In this document: one piece after another, positions 13,901-25,900 of the stretch
How the letters are laid out: each line of letters opens with the position of its first letter
How positions within the stretch are numbered: position 1 is the stretch's first letter
Program-made: the position numbers and the translations under genes
From: Bedellia somnulentella
Taxonomy: Eukaryota; Arthropoda; Insecta; Lepidoptera; Bedelliidae
Direction: 5' to 3'
Assembly: GCA_963576735.1 (NCBI GenBank)
Contig: OY755171.1
Span: 22,666,182-22,730,181, forward strand
DNA: 64,000 nucleotides
Notes under the pieces: generated by a model
The model's database searches: none
What the model was told of the DNA's origin: nothing
The model's input: the letters and a program-made list of their open reading frames with translations, nothing else

Positions 13901-16900
13901 CGGTTGGCTGTAGTTAGTAATTACTACCGCTGATGCTAATTGTTATATTATACAGGGTGATTACGGGGTCGTGGGGCAAGAAAGAAGCATTTAACTTACT
14001 TTCTCCTAAGCATCACGATAGGTTAGGACTAACAGCACACCAGCGACATCAATATAAGTTTACAAAAAATACCTGCGACTATTCGAGATCATGGTCACCC
14101 TACTATTTCCCAAGATTTTTTTTGTCAAGTGCATGGACTTAACAATCATTGCAGTAGTTGCAATTGATATGACGATATTGCTGATGAAACATCTCACTTG
14201 CTCTGGTAGTGTTGTGTGTTTGATAGTAAAACATAACCAAACCATATCTGATCGCTCGATATTAGAAAATGGGTACGGCGGAGGCATAATGAATTTATTT
14301 TATTTTAAATCTTTGTTTCGTTATTATTTATTGTTATTGTTTATTGACTTTGACGTGTTGTCACATTTTTACTCATAAATTATTAAGTATTCTAACAAGG
14401 AGTTTGTTTTCTAAAAAGGTGTAATATAAAAAGTCGGGTTTACGTCGGGACCACGCATTTAGAGTCAGTAAATAAAAATAAGTAAATAACGAATCATCTT
14501 TGTTTCAATTAAAATAAATACAGGTAGCATCGCAATCATTTACTGAGTCAGAAAAAAATGGTTGGGATCACGACCCCGAAATCACCCTGTATATAGCACT
14601 ACCCTATTTATTCCGGTGGGTGTACGTAAGAGGCGACTAACGGTGTTGGGGCTTTTAAGGGATTTTTGGGCGATGCGGTTGGAGATCCGCCACCAACAAC
14701 CTTTATTTTTACCATCTTTTCCCCACTCACATTTCCAAAAGTGGCTGAGGAATTTCTAATTCCTTAGCTCTGGCTACCCCTTCTACGGATTTACAGCCAT
14801 GAGTATATGTATGTATGTATAATAAAAAGGGATCACTAAATGTGTTGCTAAGCGCAAAACTTCAAAACGGCTAGACCGATTCGATTGATATTTTTTGTAA
14901 CGTGTTACTTGAAACTTGAAGAAGGTTCTTAGCTTTAAACAAAATTGAAAAGTTATGTAGATAATATTCAAAACATATTTTTGCTCATCGCATGACAGAG
15001 ACCATCAGCGGGTCGGCTAAACAGGACAATTTGATGACATCTATCAAGTAAACGTAAATCTTTGACAGAACGAAGTAGGTCGGGTCAGCTTGTTACTAAT
15101 AAATAAAGGAAAGTATAGTATACCCGGAGGTCGTGGGTTCGATTCCCACTAGTGTCGAACTTTTTCTTCCCTTTATTTATTAGTAATAATCCCTAAAGAT
15201 TTTCATGAACAGTAATTCTAATTATATTTTCTTTATGTTTTGGCAATATTTATTTTTTTCAATGTTTCTTTTAAACATTCCATAATTTCGCTATATTCTA
15301 GTTCAGATATTTTAAACACTTTTTCCCACAAGGGTTCATCAAAAATTGCAACGATGTAATTAGAAAATACTTATTTTAGCGTTTTACAGGTTTTTATGGC
15401 ATAATAAATTTTCTATATGTTAGAAATAATGTAGGTTCTAAAACAGAGCCTTGTAGAATGCCATTAATAGCACTTCTGCTTTTACTTGAGTAGCTGTCTT
15501 CTGTTGTGAATTGATTCCTCTTTGTTAAATAGTATAAAAGAAAAGAAATAGTCCGGTCAATTTAGGCCTAAAATAAGGAGGAAGGTTACATAAATTCATA
15601 AGAAGCTGAAATTTGGCACAATTGTTCAAATAAATGAAACCTCAAAAGTCCCCATCGTTCCGAGGTGTGCTGAAAATTTTACACGAGGTCAAAGGACAAA
15701 AAAGTGAGATTTTTGCGATTTCAAGCGAAACGGTAAGTTTTTTCGCAAAATCTTCCCAGTACAAAATTGTAGATCAGAAAATTCTCTACAGAAAAGATAC
15801 CAATATTTTTTTCCTAAAAGCCACCATTTTGAAGATATAACGCGTTGAAAAGTTCGATCATTGGTAATCTTCATACTTTGCACATGTACGCCACGCATGA
15901 ACATCACTTATAACGTGTTATAACTTAAACCTCAGTAGCTGCTCACCAACATTTATTTCGGGTATATTACCAAGTTCAAGTGTGGCTTGGTAATTAGCTG
16001 GACCCTAAAGACTGGGGTCGGAAGTTGATCGACAATACATTAGAGCCAGTTCTAACTTTACTTCCACCAGCACCTGAGAAACTTCTCAACCCAATATTTT
16101 GCAACTGTAAAAATGGTTGTAATGCTAAATGTGGATGCAGAAAAGTTGGACTGTTTTATTCCCTGGCATGCACAAACTGCCAAGGCCGATCGTGCTCTAA
16201 TGTTGAGTCAGCTAATCTAGAAGACTCATATGATACCAATGAGGAATCGCTAGTGGGACAGTTGATCTGTGAAATAGAAGAAAAAGAAGAAGAAGAAGAA
16301 CAGGAAGAAGACGAAGGACAAGAAACAGTAATCCTGGAAAATTACGAATCAGACGAGGAATATAAATCATTTCATTTTTAATTACACCGCCATTATTTTA
16401 ACCAACCGATATGTACAATAATATTTTACAATAGTTTTAAAACAAATAAAATCACTGCAGACCCGTGGAATAGGCCTACAGGAGATACCACGTTAAAATT
16501 GTGGGAACAGCCAAGATATACTGGCCAGTACACCCTGCTGTGTACCAACTTAGAATTTGTATTTATGTTTTAGCTAGAGAAACATTTCGATACCGCGATG
16601 TACGATTTTTAATGACGCTGCTAGTATGCGAGTGAGTTCGCCGTCTAGCGGTCGCCACAGTACTCCCCTCCTAGTCGATAGACGATATCGAAGAGCTAGG
16701 AGGTACCTGTTACCAATAGTAGAGAGGGACTAGTGTGCGAGCGAGTTCGCCGTCTAGTAGTAGAGTCTCGTGTGAGCAGTGAGGCAGAGTAGCGTGCCAG
16801 TAGATGCTCGGTAGGGTGAGTAGAGTAGTTTGGTAAGGTAAGCGAGGAGTATAAGATGTGGGTAGATTGAGAAATGTAGTAGAAAGATTCGTCATGTTGT

Positions 16901-19900
16901 TGTCGGGGGTCAACACTGTGGGAACAGCAAAGATATACTGGCCAGTACACCCTGTTGTGTACCAACTTAGAATTTGTATTTATGTTTTAGCTAGAGAAAC
17001 ATTTCGATACCGCGATGTACGATTTTTTATGACGCTGCTAGTATGCGAGTGAATTCGCCGTCTAGCGGTCGCCACAAAATAAAACGCGCTAAGTACACTA
17101 CCTCATAGGTGGCGTGGAAACGTGTGCAAAGTATGAAGATTACCAATGATCGAACTTTTCAACGCGTTATATCTTCAAAATGGTGGCTTTTAGGAAAAAA
17201 AATATAACATCTTTTTTGTAGAGAATTTTTGATCTATAATTTTGTACTTGGGTGATTTTGCGAAAAAACTCACCGTTTCGCTTAAAATCACAAAAAAACT
17301 CATTTTTTTGACCTTTGACCTCGTGTAAAAATTTTAGCACACCTCGGAACGATGGGGACTTTTGAGGTTTCATTTATAATCATGTTTTGAACAATTGTGC
17401 CAATTTTCAGCTTCTTATGAATTTATGTAACCTTGAATGTATAAATTGACCGGATTAAAACTAAAAAGAGTTAGTCCTCAACCGACAATGGACCAGTTGT
17501 TTTATAAGAATATGGATAGAAAAGTGTCAAAAGCATTTGGTTTATCTAGGAAAACAGCCAAAACCTTGCAAATTTTTATCAAAGTAACTTAAAATATGAT
17601 AAACTACTTTTTCATAGCATAATTAATTGATTTTTTGCACAAGACGTGACCTTGTCACACACTTTGTAATCCTATCATTAGTGAAACCTAAAAAAAGTAC
17701 TTTATTTAAAAGTGCTCAATATCGCTTACTATATCCAGAATGGGTTTTGACATAATCTATCAGAATGTTCGCGGTTTGCGAACGAAATCTAGTTTATTCT
17801 TTCAAAGTGTTGTGAACAGTGATTACGACATAATTTGTGCAAGTGAGACGTGGCTGCTACCTGGGATTTTTGATGGTGAGTTGTTTGATCACAGATATAA
17901 TGTATATAGGCATGATAGACCGTACGGTGAACGCAGCGAGGGGCGGGGGGGTGGCGTGTTAATCGCCGTCCGTAGTGATTTAAAAGTTACGCTAAGACAA
18001 GATAATTTCTCTCTTCCCGCTATTGCTGGCCTTGAAGTGGTTTGCATTTCACTGAAAGGTGGATCAGAATCAATGAAATGTCCGTACAAACAGATTCACT
18101 TAATATGTAGCTACTTTCAAGAGAGTAATAACCATTTAGATAACTTAACATCATTTTTTGAGACCTTATCCGAGGCAATGTTGAAAAACCCGGACGATGC
18201 ATTTATTTTACTTGGTGATTTTAATGTAGGTACGGCCATTTGGTCCAAAGTTGGACCTCATGAGTCTTGTGTAAAACTATGTAACCCATTAGAAAATAAC
18301 AAAATTTCTATTATTGCCGATTTCCTAGATTTTACAGGGTGTAGTCAATTTAATAATATTCATAACCATAATGATCGATGCCTTGACCTTGTATTTAGTA
18401 ATTTACCCTGTAAAGTTTCGCGTTCTTCCTCACCACTGGTACCTGAGGACCTACACCACCCAACTCTTTCCGTGTCTGTCACTTTAGAGCTTCCAAAAGA
18501 CCTGCAGCCCCCATCTCGTTTGCGCTGGCGGTTCCATGCTGCTGACTTTGATAGTATCCACCATGCTGTTACTAATACCGATTGGGACAAATTGTTCGCT
18601 GGTTGTGATATTAACGAGGCGACTGATATCTTTTATGAGCAATTAATTGGTTTAATTAATATGTATGTACCTTCAGTAATTGACAAACATAACGACAATT
18701 ACCCAATATGGTTTAGCAAGCCATTAAGAAAAATAATTAAGGAAAAACTTAAGGTACATAAAAAGTGGAAAATATACAAGCGGACAGTTGATTATGAACA
18801 GTTTAAACTTCTAAGAAAGCGTCAGAAATTGGTGTCTAAATCGGATTATGACACGTACATTAATTCTGTGGAGGAAAATATTAGCAAAAATAGTAAAATG
18901 TTTTGGAATTATATCAAGTGCAAACGTAATTCGAGTAATATTCCTGATACTATGTTTCTTGATGGTGCGAAGGGTGATACTGGTATGCAGATCGCTGAAT
19001 TATTTAGTACAAACTTTAGAGCCGTTTTTGAAAAAGATATTAGTAACTACACATCCCAAGAATGTCATAGCTCTTGTATAAATTTACATAAAATTTCTAT
19101 CACATTGTCCTTGGTTACTCGTTATTTGAAACAATTGGATACTTCAATTGGTGCGGGACCGGACGGTTTACATCCCTTATTTTTACAAAGAATTCATTTA
19201 TCTATTTCCCGACCCGTTCATCTATTATTTCAATTATCTATCACAAGTTGTATTGTTCCCGATCGTTGGAAGTTATCCTACGTCACACCAATTTTTAAGA
19301 CCGGCGACAAACATGATGTAAAGAACTACAGACCAATATCTAAAATTTCTGTTCTTCCAAAACTACTGGAAAAAATTGTTTATGATATGATTTTCCCCAT
19401 AATTAGACCTCATATCATAAGTGAGCAGCATGGATTCGTCACCAAACGTTCAACTGAGACTAATGTTTGCGAATTCATTGAGAATGTGTCTGAGGCTATG
19501 GATGCTGGTCACCGTGTAGATGCTGTGTATACAGACTTCTCAAAAGCTTTTGATAAAATCTGCCACTCTATATTAATTGCTAAACTCGAGAACTTTGGTA
19601 TACACGGAGACCTGCTACGTTGGATTGAGTCCTATATACGAGGACGATGGCAAGCCGTAACTGTAAAGGGCTTCATAAATGACATTTACAAAGTATTTTT
19701 CCATTCACTCTTTCTTCTATTCGCTGACGATACCAAAATATATAAAACTATCACGTGTTACGGTGATTGCCTTGCCTTGCAGTCGGATCTTGACCGCTTT
19801 GCTACCTATTGTAGTAATAATAATTTACAACTTAATTTAGACAAGTGCCATATTATATCCTTTTGTAGGAAAACCAAATATGATTTATTCCCCTATTCAC

Positions 19901-22900
19901 TTTTTTCCAAAGTCCTTTCAAGAACAAGTGAGGTTAGAGATCTTGGCATCATAATTGACTCTAAATTGCTATTTGATAAACATATTTCTAGCATATTCTC
20001 CAAAGCGTATAAATTGCTAGGATTTGTACTTCGTCAGTCAAAAGAATTTAAAAGCCCTCAAACTATTGTAACACTTTATAATGCATTGGTACTACCAATA
20101 CTCCAATATGGCTCAACAGTATGGAACCCCATGTATCAAGTATATATCAAAATGCTTCAAAGAATTCAAAATAAGTTTATTAAACACCTCAACTATAGAT
20201 TTCCATACTTTAACAACCTTCCTAACTTGAAACCCTTAAAATGTGCTAGAGACACTAGGGATCAAGTAATGTTATTTAAAACCATCCACAATCTAATTGA
20301 TTCACCTTATTTGTTATCAAGGTTAAACTTCAGATGTCCGTCCCACAACACTAGAAACTCATTCACATTCCACACACCATCTCTTAGGACTAATTATGCC
20401 ACCAACACATTTATTTCCCGTGCTATTATTTCTTACAATACAAAATTTTCCGAAGCTGACATTTTCGATTTATCATTAACTCAATTTAAGAACTTTTGTA
20501 AACAGTTGGAGTTTGTTGAATCAGCGGATTGACCCTAAATGTTTGAGTCATACAATTTTCTCTTAATATAATTATTTGAATTTATATTTATTTATTATAT
20601 TATATTTATATATTTACTTATTATGTTATTATATTAAAGTATGTATTTTAAGTACTTTCATTCATAATTATCTTATATATTATTAATTTATGTATTTTTA
20701 ACCTTGAAAAGTAAGTATCTTATTTAGGTATATTTTATTATCATAAAATATTATTAACATTATTTCCTAAAATCTATATGCATATTTTGTAATCTTGTAG
20801 TGTTTGCTTGGTCTGGTGGGAATGACAATAGAATTCATTTAACTTACTTAATTTCATCTGTATAAATTATCCACATTACAACTGATGTATAATTGTTTTG
20901 TTTTCATTAGTTATTTAATTTGCGTTTTTCTGTATCGTCTGTATATCAATTGGTAGAAACTTTATAGGTCAAGAACTTCTCTGTATTTTTGTCTTATTTG
21001 AAATATTGTGTACCGTTTGTTTCTCAAATAAATAAATAAATAAATAAATAAATAAACAATCCAAATTGAGTTAAGGAAATCATATTTTCGGTTTCTAATA
21101 AAACTATAAGCCGATTATTGTTTTCGAAGTCTTTCCAAAATCTTAGGCAAAGATGGTACGAGATATATAACCTGTAATAACATTACCATCAACATCCAAT
21201 TATTTATATCCATTTTACAATATTTTCACAAATTACACTATTTTTCAATCGATTACGTATCCTTACTTTTTTTCGGAGGGACCTCATCTGTACCATGCAC
21301 CTAAAATTCGGTGCCATACATAAGTGTAGAAATTAGAACGCCATTATGCACTGCAAATTCGGGCCTTCAGCCACAGACTGACTTGTCATTTGGTCGATGC
21401 TCCATTTACTGCGTTACGCATTTTCACTCTTCTTTCGATGTCTAGTTGTTAAGTGTCGGCTTGGAATAACATTAACACACTGCTCCCCTGCGATCCCCGG
21501 TGATTTACGGTTTTGGAGGTTTTTAAGTAATTGTTCGGCGATGTGGCTGTAGACCTATCTCCAATCATCCATTATTGTTACCATCTTTCCCCCAATTAAC
21601 TTCGAAAAGCGGCTAACGTATTTCTTTGGTTTCATTCACATTAACTCTCACACCCTTTCTTAAAAAGGGTAAATGACGCATATGAAATATTCATGATCTC
21701 TAGCAACTCTTCCACCTTTTTCATATTCTGCCGATTTTCCTACCATCATACTTTTAATTGCATTTCTTGTTTCTTCCATACAAATCTCACTTTTATAAAA
21801 GTTCCGCATCGCTTCATCCCAATTCCCAATATTACTGCAAAATGGCGAAGAAATAAGTGCCATCTACTTTTCCAAATACTCAAAAAAAAGCTTTTATACT
21901 AGTTTTATTCTATTTTCTCGCCAATTTTACTCCGTTCATGTCTTACTGTTCGAAGAAACTCCTTTTGCCTTTCTGATTTATTTCCAAAACAACTTTTAGT
22001 TCTTCCGGAAATTATCAGAGAGTATCCTCTCACACAATCTTGTAGATCAAGTCTATCTATTCTATTTTCGTCTTTACATTATTCATAATTCTCATATATT
22101 CATTGTCACTTTTCTGCTCAACATCAGCAGCTATATTTGCATCTATTCGTTGATAAGCTCTGACTACTAGTAAAGTTTTCTTTAAAAAAGGTTTTTCGTT
22201 TCTCTAACTAACGGCTTCTTTTCCTCATCTTCTTCTATTTTAGTCTTTTCTCCTCTTTATTAGTCTTCATAGTTCCTCACACATTAAAGTTTTTAAAAAT
22301 TTCATGTTTCTACTATTTTCGTATTATTTGTCATCTCCACGCCACTTACTTTATCATCTAATTTACTCGTACGTATTCATCTCTAATTTTGTCATCTTCT
22401 ATTTTCTCTATATTAATTCTCTCAAATTCATTCTGTGAGTCATGTGACGTCAACGTGTGGACAAACTTTTCAAACGTCTTTTCGACAACAAAGTGATTTG
22501 CACCATGGATAGTGCCTCTATAGACTGGTGTCAAAAACCTTCGCCTTTATCCTTTTACCTATTATCACAAAATCTATTTAGTTCTCTCGCTTCTTTTTTG
22601 TCTTAAGTGCATATGAATACGTTTAAAACAGGTCCTTCTTCTGAAATTATCATGATTAACGTCAGTAAAACAAGCAATCGCAATTCCAGTGCATAGCAAG
22701 TCTGGACGAGCTGCTGGAGTGCGTGCGCGGCGGCGGCGGCGGCGAGGACGGCGCGCCCGTGGACGGCACCGTGGCACAGCTGTGCGCCGACACCGTCGCC
22801 ACGCTGCTACCCATACACGAGCACGAGCGCACTGTCGGTATGATTGCACTACACACACACTAACATACAGCTGTGCGCCGACACCGTCGCCACGCTGCTA

Positions 22901-25900
22901 CCCATACACGAGCACGAGCGCACTGTCGGTATGATTGCACTACACACACACTAACATACAGCTGTGCGCCGACACCGTCGCCACGCTGCTACCCATACAC
23001 GAGCACGAGCGCACTGTCGGTATGATTGCACTACACACACACTAACATACAGCTGTGCGCCGACACCGTCGCCACGCTGCTACCCATACACGAGCACGAG
23101 CGCACTGTCGGTATGATTGCACTACACACACACTAACATACAGCTGTGCGCCGACACCGTCGCCACGCTGCTACCCATACACGAGCACGAGCGCACTGTC
23201 GGTATGATTGCACTACACACACACTAACATACAGCTGTGCGCCGACACCGTCGCCACGCTGCTACCCATACACGAGCACGAGCGCACTGTCGGTATGATT
23301 GCACTACACACACACTAACATACAGCTGTGCGCCGACACCGTCGCCACGCTGCTACCCATACACGAGCACGAGCGCACTGTCGGTATGATTGCACTACAC
23401 ACACACTAACATACAGCTGTGCGCCGACACCGTCGCCACGCTGCTACCCATACACGAGCACGAGCGCACTGTCGGTATGATTGCACTACACACACACTAA
23501 CATACAGCTGTGCGCCGACACCGTCGCCACGCTGCTACCCATACACGAGCACGAGCGCACTGTCGGTATGATTGCACTACACACACACTAACATACAGCT
23601 GTGCGCCGACACCGTCGCCACGCTGCTACCCATACACGAGCACGAGCGCACTGTCGGTATGATTGCACTACACACACACTAACATACAGCTGTGCGCCGA
23701 CACCGTCGCCACGCTGCTACCCATACACGAGCACGAGCGCACTGTCGGTATGATTGCACTACACACACACTAACATACAGCTGTGCGCCGACACCGTCGC
23801 CACGCTGCTACCCATACACGAGCACGAGCGCACTGTCGGTATGATTGCACTACACACACACTAACATACAGCTGTGCGCCGACACCGTCGCCACGCTGCT
23901 ACCCATACACGAGCACGAGCGCACTGTCGGTATGATTGCACTACACACACACTAACATACAGCTGTGCGCCGACACCGTCGCCACGCTGCTACCCATACA
24001 CGAGCACGAGCGCACTGTCGGTATGATTGCACTACACACACACTAACATACAGCTGTGCGCCGACACCGTCGCCACGCTGCTACCCATACACGAGCACGA
24101 GCGCACTGTCGGTATGATTGCACTACACACACACTAACATACAGCTGTGCGCCGACACCGTCGCCACGCTGCTACCCATACACGAGCACGAGCGCACTGT
24201 CGGTATGATTGCACTACACACACACTAACATACAGCTGTGCGCCGACACCGTCGCCACGCTGCTACCCATACACGAGCACGAGCGCACTGTCGGTATGAT
24301 TGCACTACACACACACTAACATACAGCTGTGCGCCGACACCGTCGCCACGCTGCTACCCATACACGAGCACGAGCGCACTGTCGGTATGATTGCACTACA
24401 CACACACTAACATACAGCTGTGCGCCGACACCGTCGCCACGCTGCTACCCATACACGAGCACGAGCGCACTGTCGGTATGATTGCACTACACACACACTA
24501 ACATACAGCTGTGCGCCGACACCGTCGCCACGCTGCTACCCATACACGAGCACGAGCGCACTGTCGGTATGATTGCACTACACACACACTAACATACAGC
24601 TGTGCGCCGACACCGTCGCCACGCTGCTACCCATACACGAGCACGAGCGCACTGTCGGTATGATTGCACTACACACACACTAACATACAGCTGTGCGCCG
24701 ACACCGTCGCCACGCTGCTACCCATACACGAGCACGAGCGCACTGTCGGTATGATTGCACTACACACACACTAACATACAGCTGTGCGCCGACACCGTCG
24801 CCACGCTGCTACCCATACACGAGCACGAGCGCACTGTCGGTATGATTGCACTACACACACACTAACATACAGCTGTGCGCCGACACCGTCGCCACGCTGC
24901 TACCCATACACGAGCACGAGCGCACTGTCGGTATGATTGCACTACACACACACTAACATACAGCTGTGCGCCGACACCGTCGCCACGCTGCTACCCATAC
25001 ACGAGCACGAGCGCACTGTCGGTATGATTGCACTACACACACACTAACATACAGCTGTGCGCCGACACCGTCGCCACGCTGCTACCCATACACGAGCACG
25101 AGCGCACTGTCGGTATGATTGCACTACACACACACTAACATACAGCTGTGCGCCGACACCGTCGCCACGCTGCTACCCTGAACTCACATGGCAAGCGCCA
25201 TCTAGTGTCCAGAGAAGGTACCCACGTTTTGCTTAGACAGTGTACTCACGTGATAGGGGGCAGGCCTATCGCCGTTTTGTACGAATACACTGTCACATGA
25301 CTAAGTACAACTCAGCCATGTGGGTTTCCTCACGATGTTTTTCCCTCACCGTTAGCAACCATGATAAATTAACCACACATATGACTTTAGAAAAGACAAA
25401 TTGGTGTAGGCCCGTCCCAGGATTGGAACTCACGCCCTTCTGTTTTTCGGGCGGGTGTTCTACCCACTGGACTATCATGTCGCACGTAAAATAACGTGCT
25501 ATAAATTTAAAGCATAGCGTCTAAAGCCTGTTATCTAAATGTAGCCGTTTTTCCCACCACTAGCCATTAGCACCTTAAGCTTAAATATGATTCGCTTAAG
25601 AAGAAAAATAAATTTAAATGAACTTGACTAATTCAAGAAAAAAATATTTCTGTAAAATATTCTATCTTTAATATTTGATGTACTTTCCCTCCGTGTGGCA
25701 TCGCCGTAGGACGCCTTGTGTATATGTATATCGGAATTATCATAAATACAGTTTTAATTTAAGGCGTAAATGCATAAGAAGTATTTATTAATATTTTTAA
25801 TTATTACCCGGAAGCCACAGAATACATCGCAAATTGCCCGATAATCGTAAAAATAATGTACATACCGTTGCGTTTAAATTAGGTTCTCGAATTTAAATGC

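Larger units (their letters stand above)
15552..17454 (+). mobile_element. Long-TIR element carrying a CXC-domain protein
   Basis: Left arm 15552-15902 and right arm 17108-17454 are ~350-bp inverted repeats, diverged by indels; both start TCCGGTCAATTTA. They explain the mirror-image ORFs at 15634-15840 and 17167-17373. The interior holds a CXC ORF and a nested TRIM. Arms this long are unusual outside Polinton-like and a few other superfamilies. No transposase remains and no target duplication is evident. Confidence 0.75.
17464..21056 (+). mobile_element. LINE with one long ORF and an (AAAT)n tail
   Basis: Begins close to the right arm of the long-TIR element and ends in (AAAT)n at 21026-21056. 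The ORF is 17740-20532; 20533-21025 is an AT-rich 3' UTR. It is on the same strand as Exo70. Confidence 0.85.

Noticed and set aside
15634..17373. Two mirror-image ORFs beginning MKPQKSPSFRG as a gene pair
   Set aside because: They lie in the two inverted arms of the long-TIR element and carry no domain; one is a copy of the other.
22689..22934. Arg-rich reading frame over the GC-rich exon and array
   Set aside because: It is the wrong frame of the Exo70 exon; the correct frame matches the family and the flanking phases.
22838..25143. Series of 58-nt microexons with 33-nt introns
   Set aside because: 33 nt is below the length usually spliced in insects, so I report it only as a possibility within the array finding.
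22777..25178. CRISPR array or satellite with spacers
   Set aside because: The unit is continuous with no variable spacers, and it derives from the host exon.
25240..25494. ORF over a SINE and a possible tRNA gene on the minus strand
   Set aside because: A and B boxes exist, but the stems are poor and the body is repeated at 27.6 and 29.5 kb: a SINE, not a tRNA gene.
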